Assembly (NCBI GenBank): GCA_019022495.1
Contig: JAFEKR010000003.1
Coordinates: 248,001-312,000 of the forward strand
Reading direction: 5' to 3'
Source: Epichloe hybrida
Lineage: Eukaryota > Ascomycota > Sordariomycetes > Hypocreales > Clavicipitaceae
DNA: 64,000 nucleotides
The translations under genes and the position numbers were made by a program. How positions within the stretch are numbered: the first letter of the stretch is position 1; each line of letters starts with the position of its first letter. Of this stretch, positions 25,151 through 37,737 are shown in pieces. The notes under the pieces are model-generated. The model searched no databases and was not told the origin of the DNA. It was given only the letters and a program-made list of their open reading frames with translations.

Positions 25151-28100
25151 CATTAAGATATATAATGTTCACAATGATTTCATAATTATAGGCACATTTA
25201 TCCTAAAGAGTAAATTTAAACCAATATAGGCTATCCGCGTGTAATTAGCACTACTAGCAAACCTTAGTTAGTTTCTTAATAGCTTTAAACCTAACCTTAT
25301 ACCCTAATTTATATAGTAAATTATAAAGATATTAAACTAAAGGGTATCTAAAGCATTAATGTAATTAGCGGAGCTTAATCTCTATAAGATAACTCTAAGC
25401 AATACTTTCTTCTTTATTAAGAAGCATCTACGCATGCCCTTATTTACATATAATAGGAACCTTAATATTCCCTTGCTATAGAACATTCTCTAATGTGTAG
25501 AAATCAATCTTTAGGTAGGTTATATTATTAAGGCATAAGAGAAAGGGAGTGTTCGTAGGGATTACCTAAAAGAGAATAATTCCAAACGGAGTTAGCACTT
25601 TAATTAATCTAAGTGCCTTAATTAGTTCTCTAGGGCTAAATTTAATCTTTATCTTCCTAGCATCTAACTTATTAAGTATAATAGTTAGCATTACACTTTA
25701 CAAAGCTAAGAATTAAGGGTGGCCTACTAATAAACATCCCGCAGCACCTATGTTAGCTATAATACCTTTAAAGGTTCTAGATAAATATTATCCTTTAAGT
25801 GTAAATACGCTTAGTGCCTTATCTAGTTCCTAAAGATTAAATAAATCCTTCTTAACTAAAGCATAAGTTATTACTCTACTAGTGAGAATCTTAGTGGTTA
25901 CACAGCTGTTGTAAGTAGTCCTATATGTGAAGAAGCTTATGGGCACTTAGCTATCGCTATTTTCTTTGCTAAAACCAAGTTCTATTAGATATTAGTTAAT
26001 ATTATTATCCTTAGCTAATTCAGGATTATCATTGCCTTTATACTATATTAGGAATGTATTATATAAAGAAGCTATTAAGTCTATGTAAGAGTGATTCTTA
26101 AATCATTAGAATGCCTTCTTCTAGTCCTTGTCTAAGTATTTAGTTAACTAACAACCTTCTTTACTACATATATAACACTTTTTCGAGCGTTAAGGCTTGC
26201 TCTTTAATAAAGATTAACTATACTAGGCTTCCTTACCTTTTCTATTATACTTATAGTTAGTCTAAAAGTATTCCTTAGTGCTAGCTTCCATAGGGAACTA
26301 CTACTAATTAATTAAAGCTTTAGATTCGCTAATTAACATCCTTATCCGTTCGTAAAAGCGTTAGAGGTTAACAGGAGGATTAATAATATAAGCCCTACAT
26401 TCTAGGATTCCTTTACAAGCATTTAGAATCTAACTACGGAGGTCTAATTCTAACTAGGATCTATAAGGATTTACCCTTTAGAGATTTAAAAGCTTTATTA
26501 TAAGGTCTTTAAAGCACTTAATCTTTAATTTACTAGGGTTCTCTTAGATAATTATAAGTAGTTATAATCTTCCCTATAATAGATAGTTCTTTTAATATAT
26601 ATTATTTGTCTTAAACTTCTACCTAATCCTATGGATAAGAGTTAGGAGATCTTAGGGGTCTCCTTAGCCTAAAAGGTTCTCTAAGAAGTACTATAAAGGT
26701 TTTCCTTTTAATATAAACTTAAAACTATAGCCTAACTATTCTTATATAATTCCTAGTATCTTACACTTCCTTTAATAAGTTAAGAGCTTAATATTAAGAA
26801 TATTATACTCCCTAGCACTATACTTAATACTCTTATTACTATAGAATTTATTAAGATTAAGTAATTGCTTTAATAAGGGTTAGCCTATCTCCTAAGGGGG
26901 AATAGGGATAATTAAATCTTATAGAAGAGATACTATAGTCCTAGATTATAGAGGGGGATTATAGTGCCTTATTATAGGAGGGGAAATAAGGGGGGTCTAG
27001 GGTTATAGTTAAGGGCTTATAATAAGGGGATTACCTTTACTATTACGCCTTTGCCTCACACTTAGTATACTTAGGGATTAGTGTAATAGAATCTAGGAAT
27101 AGAATAGGAGTAATTATAGTAGTTAAGGGGATTAGGGATAATGTAAAGTAATTAGTTACTTTAGTTAATCTCTAAAAGAAGGGATACTAATAGAAAGGAG
27201 GTCTTTATAGAAGTCCTTCTCTACTATTTGCCTCTTAAAGGGGGAATACTTCCTAGTAACTTCCTATATTTCTTCTTCTTTTTAGTTATGGAATCTATTA
27301 TGGTTAATAATATCTTTAAGTAAGACTACTATCTTATAGTAACTCTATAAGTCTATGTAAACACTACTAAAGAAAAGAAAGTCTTAAAGACTCTTTATAG
27401 CTTTAGGATTTACTACTTAAAATGTTTCTTATTTCTATTCTCTAAAGTTATTACTAAAGATAGTAGATAGGGTTTATAGGTATAGGTTCTTATATTTATA
27501 GGTTGCTTTCTTAATAAGAATCTAGGCTATAAGTTCTTTAGAGGTAGTATTTACTTTAAGATTAAATAATTTCTTATTCTCTAGTGCTTATTACGTAATA
27601 TATTAGTGTAAATCAGGGGATATGTAGTTAAGGAGGTAAGATATAACTTATAAATTAGCTTCTCTTCTAGTATCCTTAGGGGGGAAGGTGCGTTTATAAT
27701 TAGAGGGAATATCTTAGGCTCTAGATCCCTCTAGTTAATCTTAATATTTTACTATAATATTAGTGGTAAATAGGGGGGTAAGGGAAATAGAGAATTAATA
27801 AAAGTCTAAAGGATTATAAGTAAAGCTATTATCTTTATCCCTTAGTAGGTTTAATTAAATAATTAAGGATAGGTTAGGTTAGTTACTAACTAGGCCTTAA
27901 TTATTTAATAAACATGCTTCTAAGGGTTTATTTGCGTAATAGACATACTAATCAAATAAATAAAGATAGGTTAGGTTAGTTACTAACTAGGCCTTAATTA
28001 AGTTAATAAGCTTAGATTTAGTATAGAGCTAGTTATAGTTACTTAAGGTAAAAGGAGAGCTAGAATATACTTCTTCCTTAGCATATTTAGTATCTTAAAG

Positions 28101-28195
28101 TAGCACTTTCTCTTTTATAAGGTAAGTCCTTAATACTATACCTCTTCTATAAACCTTACTAATCTATAGTATCTATAGAGATAACCACTAATTAG

Positions 28196-28491
28196 TATTA
28201 GTATTTATAGGATACTATTAACCTACGCGTAGGGTTTTTAGGGTAGACTAAAGTGTATGTAATTATTATATATTCTAGTCTATTAAGGCAAGTAAAAGAG
28301 GGATTAAATAGAAGTAAAGAGAGTGCGCTATTTATTATAGGAAAAGGGGCCTTAATTAGGGTTATTAGCGAAGAGGCCACATATGCTAACTCTGATCACG
28401 GCGCGGTTAGGCCGGACATGTGGGTCCGCGATGCAACGCGCCTACCTAATCAGAGGCGCGCACCCTTGTTGATATCATGCTTGTTCCAACA
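28196..28491 (-). repeat. Family-3 LTR, right (5' LTR of IV)
   Basis: 296 bp matching 22117-22412. Its minus-strand 5' end is well kept (TGTTGGAACAAGC), while the inner end is decayed (AATACTAATA). The interior adjoining it reads CTAATTAGTGGTTATC on the minus strand, the same box that follows the 5' LTRs of families 1 and 2. Confidence 0.9.
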
Positions 28492-28800
28492 GTAATGTAT
28501 TGTATTGTATTGTATTATAATGTATTTTTATATAATAAATAATTATAATAAATCATAGAAAATAGATACAAGAATAAAAAGACCCTTAATATATTAAGAA
28601 AAAATCATTTTTTAAAATAGATATAAAAGAATATTACTAAGATATTATATATTTAAAATAAGCTTACTTTTCTAAATAAGCTAAAACTTAATAGATTTTT
28701 AAATAAATAACTAAATTATATATAAAAATAAGAATACTATAATTAGATTATTTAAAAAATCTACTATATAATGAATTTATATAATACCCCACTTATATTT

Positions 28801-28955
28801 TTCCCTAACAATACATTGTATTGTATGTATTGTATTGTATTGTATTGTATTTTTAATACAATACAATACACAATACAATACATAGGGCAATACAATACAA
28901 TACAATACATCGAAGGGCCAAAAAATACAATACAATACAATACAACAATGCTCTG
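28801..28955. repeat. Pentanucleotide arrays and right terminal repeat of hAT copy 1
   Basis: Multiple CAATA/TATTG runs in both orientations, spacers TAGGG and CGAAGGGCCAAAAAA, then CAATGCTCTG. The same spacer in inverse orientation (TTTTTTGGCCCTTCG) occurs at 30576-30590 in copy 2. Confidence 0.85.
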
Positions 28956-30542
28956 GTAATAGCTAAGTAATATAGAGGAAGAAGGAGCTATATAACTAAC
29001 TACTACTAATAAAAGAGATTCTCTAATGGAAGATAGTAAAGAGCTATAGACACTAGCTAAGAGAAAGTAAGGGAGACTAAGAAAGGCCCTTATAGTGTAA
29101 TTTATAAGTATAGGAGAGTCTAATAAAGAGGCTTATAAAGCCTAAAAGGCCCTAAGGGGAAGCTATTAAGTTAAAGACTTATTACTATACCCTAAAGGAA
29201 TAAAAGTAAGGAAAAGAAGACCTTATAGCCCTAAGAAGGATATTAGCCTAGTTTAGCTTTACATAGTTATAAATAAAGATTAAGAGAAGGCCTTTATTTA
29301 AGAGATTATAACTAGAGGGATGCTAAGCATAGCATTCCTTATAGTAAAGGAAGAGGCTAATTAGAACCTTGCTCTTTAGCTCTACTAAGAAGGAAAGATT
29401 ATAACCCTAGGAAAACCCTTTAAGCAATCTAATTAAGCTAAGATTAACGCTTTATAAGCTTGTAATATATTTAAATTTATTAAGTTTAACCTAGCGAAGC
29501 ACGGAGGTTATAGAATCTTTAATTCTTATATAGTTAGAGAGATTAAAGGCAAAGGAATAGACTCGCTATATAAGAAATCCCGCCTTATTATACAAGGCTA
29601 TAATAATAAAGGAAAGGAATTTATCCTAACGCAATTACTAACGATTTAACGAGCAAGCTAACGACTCATTGTAGCTATCGCTCCATTATTAAGAAAAAGA
29701 GGTATTTACCTTTAGATTCGTAATATCACATAAGCTTACACTTAATCACACACGGTGCTAATAAGGCTAATTATCGTGAGATTACTAAAGCAAATTACAT
29801 ATCTCTTTCTAGAAGGGACTGTAATTAAATTAATTAGACCTCTTTATAGGATTACAGAGGCCGAAACCTACTAGTAGGTAATGTACTTCCGTTACTATAG
29901 GGATAACCTTAACATAATAACCTTAACTTATAACCCCTACTTATTAATTATAGCTCTGAATAATAAGAACCTCTTTAGTATTATTAGAATACAAACTAAT
30001 AATACATTAGGCCTAAGTAATAATAACTTCTTCTAAAAAGAAGAGAAAGAGCTCTAGAAGGCTAATTTCATAGCTAAAGAAAAGCAATGATTAACCACTA
30101 AGAACCCCCTTATCTTTAATAGCTATATCTTAACCTAAAATACTAATAATTTGCTAATCTTAACCTAGAAAGGTTAGAGTTAGAAGATTAAGGAAGTTAA
30201 TCCTTAATCCTTAACGGTAAAATAAGATTACGTAAAGCAACAAGCGCGAGGAAGCTACATTACAACTATGTGTTAACTAGAGGCTTCGTATAACCTTTTA
30301 ATTATAGCTTAACACTAAGAGCCCTCTATAGAAGATATTGCATATCTTAATAAATACCTTAAATAGTAAATTAAGAATTAATAGCGCGGACTATAATATA
30401 TTCCTTTAGTCCTTAAGGAGGCAAAGCTCTTTGTGTTTGTAAATAGATTGCTTACTAACAACAAGGATTTAAGCTTACAGATCGGATACGTGATTGTAAT
30501 TAGTAATAAGATAATGCAAGATAATAATACCTTTATTATAAA
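28956..30542 (+). mobile_element. Family-2 copia element II-A, fragment 3 (RT-RNase H), truncated
   Basis: Resumes II-A after the hAT insertion and matches about 18,570-20,150 of II-B, including reverse transcriptase and the start of RNase H (FVNRLLTNNKDLSLQIGYVIV at 30433-30500). It stops at ATTATAAA where hAT copy 2 begins. The remaining RNase H end and the 3' LTR are absent from the window, consistent with a deletion. Confidence 0.85.
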
Positions 30543-30934
30543 CAGAGCATTGTTGTATTGTATTGTATTGTATTTTTTGGCCCTTCGATGTATTGTATTG
30601 TATTGTATTAAGTTTTAGCTTATTTAGAAAAGTAAGCTTATTTAAAATATATAATATCTTAGTAATATTCTTTTATATCTATTGTAAAAAATGATTTTTT
30701 CTTAATATATTAAGGGTCTTTTTATTCTTATATCTATTTTCTATGATTTATTATAATTATTTATTATATAAAAATACATTATAATACAATACAATACAAT
30801 ACAATACAATACATTACAATACATTACAATACAATACAATACATTACAATACAATATAATGTATTATTAAAAAGGTAAGGTAGTATATATACTTATTATA
30901 TAGTAGATTTTTAATATAATCTAAATAAGATATC
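30543..30934 (-). mobile_element. hAT-type element, copy 2, truncated by family-1 copia
   Basis: It begins CAGAGCATTGTTGTATTG and runs as the inverse of 28955 back through 28492 and 22116-22015, minus about 190 bp of inner sequence. It carries the site of element IV without IV, so it shows the empty state. It ends at GATATC where a family-1 LTR starts; the other terminal repeat and the second copy of the presumed duplication ATTATAAA are missing. Confidence 0.85.
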
Positions 30935-31241
30935 TGTTGGAACAAAGGTGATATCAATCGCGCGTCGCAGCCTCAATTACCTGGCAGAAGCTCAGGCCGC
31001 GCGCGGACCCCACACGTAACCCACAACCCAGCACGTTAATTAGCTAGGAAATATAGGGACATAAACGCGTAACCCCTTTTCCCTTTATATATTATAACTT
31101 CTAGCTTTTTACCTCTCTTTTCCTATAACTTAATTAATTATAATAACAGACAACATAGCCTAGAATAAATAATCAATAATAATACTATTCTTTAGGCTCA
31201 TGACTATATTACATTAAATTTAATACCCTGTGAATCTAACA
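30935..31241 (+). repeat. Family-1 LTR, left
   Basis: 307 bp. It keeps the GC-rich stretch with GCGCGTCGCAG and CCGCGCGCGGACCCC (30958-31010) better than the right LTR does, so it has suffered fewer C-to-T changes. Confidence 0.92.
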
Positions 31242-34200
31242 CTAATTAGTAGTTACCTTCATAGATAACCACGTAGTCTTTAAACACCATAGATTAGTAA
31301 GGTTAATTAGAAAAGGCAGCTTATCTAATAATAACTTACCCTATAAAATAGGAGGGCTATGTTTAATAATAAGTTATGCTAATAGAAAGGTATAATATAG
31401 CTCTCTTCTTACTTTAGTATTAATATCTATATCTATATAGACTCTAAAATAATAAAGAAAGGTTTAACGCTAGTAGCTAAGCTATCCCCTTGTCTTTCTT
31501 TGTTATACATTCTATTACGTATTTAAAGTTAACCGCCTTACCTCGCGATTCTTTATATCCAAAACTCGTTATATAATTATAGTTATACCCTTTTTCTTCT
31601 TATATTATAAGATCTACCTCCCTTAATTAATTAGAATATTAGATGCAGCTAAACCATCTAGGACCTCTAGTTAATTTAGAGTTCCTAGCAAGACTAATAG
31701 CTATAATAATGCTATAGAAGGCGTTAAAACAGGAGATAATAATAAATACCCTAATAAAGGAAAAACCCCTATCTATACTAACCTATACCCCTATATCTCT
31801 ATAAGGCTTTAATAATATATTATAAAAGAACTACTCTAATAAATAGGAAGTTCTAAACATAAAGAGATAATAATACCTAAGGAAATTAGTCTATATATCC
31901 TTATAAAGACTGAATAATATAAGGAGTAAGGGTTATTTAGAAAAACACTATTCTCCAAATTTAGTAATAACTTTTATAAATAGTTAAGGGATAAGTTTAC
32001 AAAAGGAAAAGACCTTTTATAAAACAGACTTTAAGACTATTTTCTTTATAACAGAGTGTATATAACTATTAGAAGAGGCACTAAGATAGTAAATAACCTT
32101 AAAGAAGTAGTAAACTAAGAAGAATTTAGATTTTAGACTCTTAAAGAAATTAAAAAGGCTAGGAAGAAGTATATAGGCTTCTAAAAGAACCTATAAAACA
32201 AAGAGTTCTTTTATAATCTACTAGATAATAGTGATATTAGAACTAGGTAACTTACCCCATTACCCTAGTTATTAGTATAATCACTATTAAAAGGATTAAT
32301 AAGCTAGACTCCCCTAGGAAGACTAAGTTAATCCCCTCTAGGAAGGCCTAGTTAATCTCCCCTAGGAAGGTTAATTAACCTAGAGTTAAGACCGCCTAAG
32401 GATGCTATTTACAAGCATCTGCAGGTAACTCCCTTACCTATACCTTTACTAGAGGCAAGTTAGTAGTATTACCCTATTAACACTGCTAATAATACCCCTA
32501 AGTAGGAGAGTTACTAACGGAGGTAACCTACGCTATCTAGGGCTAGTAGTGCCCTTACTAGCATAGCTTAAAGAGCTATAATTCCTCCTTCCTAATATAA
32601 GGAAAAGAAGGATTAGAGGGAATAATAAGCCTTAAGGGTGCTACCTATAAAGCTACCCTCTTACTTCCTAAAGACCTTACCACCCCTTTTACAAATATAA
32701 AGGGAAATACCTAGAGGACCCCTATAGACCTAGAGACCTTTACTAAAGTAAATTATTAACTTATCTAAGGTATACCCTAAAGAATAACTCTATAGCGCTA
32801 ATAACTATAATATTCTTAAATTAAAGCTTTAAATATTCTATAGAAAGTATAAGTTACTTAATATCTAGCTTAAATAAGCTAGTTATACTTTTAAGGTTAT
32901 GCTTAAAGGTAAAGTACTATAATACTATATAAACTACCTCTCTAAACCTAGATAACCATAAGATCTCCCTATGCTTATTAGCTATATAAGAGAATAATTT
33001 AAAACTAAGGATATATAGTAAAGATATTTACTAGAGTGGAATAACACTTCCTTATAAGGAATAATAAATAATAACCTAAGTAAGTTAATAATTAAATACT
33101 TTAATAAACTTATAGAAAGACTAGTAATCTTATAATAAGTAGTGCCTAAAGTAAGCTAAACTAAAAGGGTACTCTAGAATTAACTTATTAGAGCCTATTA
33201 TAGTATTTTAGAGTGTAAAAAAGTAATTATAGATCCGCTAGATAGACTATAAGAGTTCTATAAATAGATTAGAATAACCCTTTGTCTTATTAAGGAAAAG
33301 AAGAAAAACTATTAATAGTTCCTAACTAAAGCTATAACCCTAGAGTAATTCTAGACTAACTGAAGATATAATAGGAAGGGAAAGGAGACCTAATACCCCT
33401 TAAAACCATAAGGAAGAGAAAATACTTCCTGTATAAAGAAGTGCTATGTATATAGTAAGGAAGGATGCTAGTTATCTAAGTACCCTAAAGAGGACTATAA
33501 GAAGGTATTTTAATGCTTTAAGAACCACTACCTTATAGATCTAACTAATAACTTATATTATTTATTCCTTACTTAGTATAAGGGAGAACATAAGTCCTAA
33601 CCCCTTATTAATAATAAAATCGCTTAGTATATAAAGAGTATTAGATTTAATAATAGCCTTAATGATATAGACGGGCTAGTATCTATAAGCTTCTTTATAT
33701 ATAGAACCTATATTGATAGCGAGAAAACGGTTTAATTCCTAATAAGGCAAGCAGCGTATTATAGCCTTAGTAAAGAAAACCTCTTTTAGCAGGAACTTAT
33801 GAATAAAGCCCTAGTAATGTTTATATTAGAAGATCGCTATTCCTATGCGATATTCTAAGGGATTATGCCTAATACAAGAGCTGTAAAATTCTCTATAGTA
33901 AGGCACCCTTAATTCCTTGCTTTGTAATGTTAGATGCCTATATTATAGCTTAATGAATTAATAGAGAAGAAGGTATTAGTTAGATTTAGCGTGGGAGACC
34001 TAATTATTACGCTTAGATTAGCTAATATGCCTACTCCCTTTAGAAATATTCTCTTTTAGGTTATCCCTATAAACACTCTATTTCTCTTATCCCTTAATAA
34101 TATAGACTGTCTAAAGATTAACTTTAATATCTCTAAGAACACGCTATAATAAGGAAATATTAAAGTCCCTATTATATATAAATAGGGCTATGCCTAGATG

Positions 34201-34499
34201 CTTCTTACATAGAAAGAAAAAGTAGTTACTTAGAGCTACCTTATAGAAGGTAAGCTATAGCGATTATATTACCGCTTTAGGTATCTATTAATCTAATGTC
34301 TATATAAGGTTCTCTGTAAATTAGGGTATAATATTAATATTAAAGCTATTAGGGAGCTAATAAGAATCTGCTACTAATGCTAAATATATGTAGATAGCCC
34401 TAATTGCTTTAAGTTTACCCTTAAGGATAAGTGTAGCTTTAATTATAAAGTAATAGTAAATGTCTTCTACCTAGATAGTAACTGCCTTATACTTTATAC

Positions 34500-36960
34500 T
34501 ATAGATATAGCTATAGCATTTAATATAGTAAAATTCCTTAATAATATCTCTATGAAAACGACCTAGGAAGCCCTTTGAATATGCTAGATTAATGCTTACC
34601 TAGGCCCCCTAGACTTTATTATTATAAACGCTAGAATAAACTTCTATAGTAATAAATTTAGATAATTCGTAGCTTTAATATTAATTTTAATTAAGGAAGT
34701 CCCTGTTAAGGCATACTATAGTATAGGGAAGGTTAAAAGGTATTATAGGCTGCTTTAAAGAGCCTATAATATAATTAGATGTAAATGCCTTATAATGCCG
34801 GAACCTATTGCCCTTTAAATAGTAATTAAGGCCCTAAATAATACTATAAGCCCTAATAGTCTTATCCTAACCCTCCTTATCTTTAGAGCTTACCTATATA
34901 TAATAAGTAAGTCCTTACTATTACCTAATATTATATAGCGTGTAATTATAGTATAGAAGGCTACTAAAGAGATTAAGAGACTTTATGCTATCTAGAAGGT
35001 TAATAAGGCCCTTACTAAACATAATAGCCTAGATACCTTAAAGACCCTTAGCTTGCTACTTAAATTAAAGGTTAAGGTCTAGTAAGAAGGCAAGGGATAA
35101 GCAAGTCTATATAAACTACTAGTAATTACTAGAGAAAGCTATACACTTAATATACCTAGAGGCCTAAAGACCTTTAGGTTAATATCTATTAAGCCTTACT
35201 ATAATAATCCTAGTGCGGAGAAAATAGCGAAGCCTAGTAAAGAGGAAGGAGAAAAAGGGCAAGAGGCCTATAATAAGAATATAGTGCTACTAATACTATT
35301 AAAGTAAGGATATAGAAGGCTATAGAAGAACCCTCCTGTAATACCTTAAGGTACTAATACCTTCCTATTAGTAAAAGAATATAGTAACCTAGCTCTTATA
35401 ATTAAGCTACGTAAGGAAGGAATTATTAAGACCCTAGGTAAACTATTTAAGCTATTAATAAAAGCGGAGATTAATACTCTAATTAAGTAAGGTATATTTA
35501 AATTTATTATATTTAATAAGGAAAAATATAGTGGGATTCGAATCTTTAATTCCTGAATTATTAATAAGATTAAAGGTAAGATAACGGAACCTTATAAAAA
35601 GTTATACCTTATAATCTAAGGGTGTGAGAATAAAGGGAAATAGGCTATTCTTATATAGGCCCTAATGATTTAATACGTAAGCTAACGTCTTATCCTCATA
35701 ATAGCCCTATTAGTAAGATTAAGGAAATTCCTTATCTAGCTAAGAGATATTTATTAGGCTTATATATAGGCCTGTATATTACTAGAGCGGCTAATCCTAG
35801 CGCGCTTACTAATTTAGATATAGTATCTTTACTTACCTAGTATAATCTTAAGGGTTATAAAACCCCTTTATAAGCTTGTAAAGGTAGGAATACACTAGTA
35901 GGTTATATATTATAAGTATTATAGAGAGAACCTCTAGATAGAAACCTCTATATATAATCCCTGCTTACTTATAACTATAAAGGAAAGCCCTAACTTTACT
36001 TATATTAGAATATAAACTAATAATATAATTAGCCTCTTAGATAAAAGTTCTCTAAGAAGGAAGAGACCTAGCTTACTATAGTAGGCTTTAATATAAAGCT
36101 AAAGTAATTCCTAACTTAGGACTACTCTCTTATGTTTAATAGTAGTATTATTTTACTAGAGAATAATACTATTAAGATCTAGTAGAAAGGGTAGAGTAAT
36201 AAGTTAGAGTTAGTTTTAATAACTAACTTAAAGCATAAATACATTAAGTAAAGGGCCTAAGGCGCTTATATTACCTTAATCTACTAACTAAAGGCTTACT
36301 TTAACCTATTTATTACTATATAATACTAGAAGCTAACCCTAGAGAATATAAAAGCCCTTAATTACTACCTAAAGTAGTAAATAGATTACTTAGAGAGAGG
36401 TCTTATGTTTATCCTAATTAACCTTAAGAAGGCAAAGCTCTTTACCTTTATAAATAAATCCTTTGCTAATAACTAGGACTTATCCTTATAACTAGGATAT
36501 ATACTTATCCTAGTAAATAAAGACTACACTAATAGTAAGTTTATAATTAAAGGTAATATTATACACTTTAGCTTAATAAAGAGTAAGAGAGTTATATAAA
36601 GTATGCTTACCTTAGAAGTCTATAGTATAGTAGCTAGTATTAATATAGCTTATATAATTATAACTACCCTAAACTTAGTTACTAACTAACTAAAGCTCCT
36701 AAAAATCCTAGTTATTATATATATAGATTTATACTCCTTATATAAGTGCCTTATTAAGCTTAGTATAATAAAGGAGAAACGCTTAATAATTAATATTATA
36801 GCCCTTTAATAGTTATATAAATACTAAGAACTCTATAAGATCTAATAGATTAATAAAGAGAATAACCTAGCTAATGCCTTTATAAAGGTATTACCTAATA
36901 AGGCCCTTAAGAGCTTTATCTTAACTAACTAGATAACTATCTAAATAGAGGGATAGGTTA
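34500..36960 (+). pseudogene. Degenerate copia pol of the 30.9-37.7 kb element
   Basis: The integrase remnant (about 34,580-34,930) includes LGPLDFIIINARINFYSNKFR and KAYYSIGKVKRYYR. Reverse transcriptase follows (35,530-36,070) with GIRIFNSWIINKIKGKIT and a catalytic box IQTNNIISL (family QTDDT). The RNase H end near 36,840-36,900 reads NKENNLANAFIKVLPNKAL, corresponding to DNPADAFTK. Frames are broken by stops throughout. Confidence 0.85.
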
Positions 36961-37430
36961 CCTATATGTAACACATGCGTAGTAAGAGAAAAAGGTAATT
37001 CTCTAGGAGGGTAGCTATAGGGATAAGATAGTAATATATAGGGGATCTACGCCCTTGTAGTTAATATCCCTAGTAGCTATAACTACGCTAGCTTACTAGG
37101 CTCTCCTAGTGAACTATAGAAATTAATAGTAGTACGTAGGAGAATAAAGGTATTACTAAGGAGAAGGAAGATATTATATATACACTATAGTATAGTATAT
37201 ATAGTGTTTTAAGGAAAAGAAGGGATTTAGAAGGACTTACTTATTCTTATATAGGCTTATAGGCTAAGCAAGATTATTATTTCCCTTTTATTAGTAACTA
37301 TATACTTAGATAAGCTATAAGTTCTTTTCCTTATATCCCCTATTAATTACATTCTTAATCTATCTTTCCTTTTTTATTTCTATAATTAATATTATATGTT
37401 AATAATTATATTAAAAGAGAGAAGTTCTAG

Positions 37431-37737
37431 TGTTAGAATAAAGGTAATATTAATTACGTGTCATAGCTATAATTACCTAGCAGAAGCTTAGGCTATGTGC
37501 GAACCTTACATATGACCTATAACCTAGTATGTTAATTAGCTAGGAAATATAGGGATACAAATGCGTAACCCCTTTTCCCTTTATGTATTATAACTTCTAG
37601 CTTTTTACCTCTCTTTTCCTATAACTTAATTAATTATAATAACAGATAACGTAGCCTAGAATAGATAATCAATAATAATACTATTCTTCGGGCTCACGAC
37701 TGTATTACATTGAATTCAATACCCTATGAATCCAACA
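37431..37737 (+). repeat. Family-1 LTR, right
   Basis: 307 bp, TGTTAGAATA to ATCCAACA, followed by GAGAC (37738-37742), which repeats the bases before the LTR fragment at 2636. Confidence 0.92.

Larger units (their letters stand above)
22117..28491 (-). mobile_element. Family-3 copia element (IV), full length, RIP-inactivated
   Basis: Two 296-bp LTRs (22117-22412 and 28196-28491) with a perfect duplication GTAAT (22112-22116, 28492-28496) bound 6.4 kb. Pol reads on the minus strand, with RNase H next to the left LTR. The insertion lies in the TATTG/TAATG array of the hAT element; the uninterrupted site survives in hAT copy 2 near 30,780-30,880 and confirms both ends. Confidence 0.92.
13869..28955. 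mobile_element. Non-autonomous hAT-type element (copy 1) with two nested retrotransposons
   Basis: The terminal inverted repeats are CAGAGCATTG (13869-13878) and CAATGCTCTG (28946-28955), flanked by a perfect 8-bp duplication GTAATAGC (13861-13868, 28956-28963). A CAG start and an 8-bp duplication are hallmarks of the hAT superfamily. Removing II-B (14232-21017) and IV (22117-28491) leaves about 1.9 kb made of pentanucleotide arrays, a 10-bp tandem repeat and a roughly 98-bp minisatellite, with no transposase-like frame. It is thus non-autonomous. A second truncated copy lies at 30543-30934. Confidence 0.85.
30935..37737 (+). mobile_element. Family-1 copia element, probably a recombinant of I-a and I-b
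   Basis: Both LTRs are 307 bp (30935-31241 and 37431-37737), TGTT to AACA, with a purine tract AAAAGAGAGAAG just before the 3' LTR. The flanks disagree: GATATC on the left is hAT copy 2 sequence, and GAGAC on the right pairs instead with 2631-2635. The simplest reading is that the 5' part came from a copy (I-b) inserted in hAT copy 2 and the 3' part from the original copy I-a, joined by homologous recombination. The interior is RIP-mutated and encodes integrase, RT and RNase H in copia order. Confidence 0.85.

Noticed and set aside
2636..37737. Reading the 35-kb block as one giant novel mobile element
   Set aside because: Although bounded by GAGAC duplications and family-1 LTRs, the interior resolves into known element types with their own ends and duplications; successive nesting explains it.
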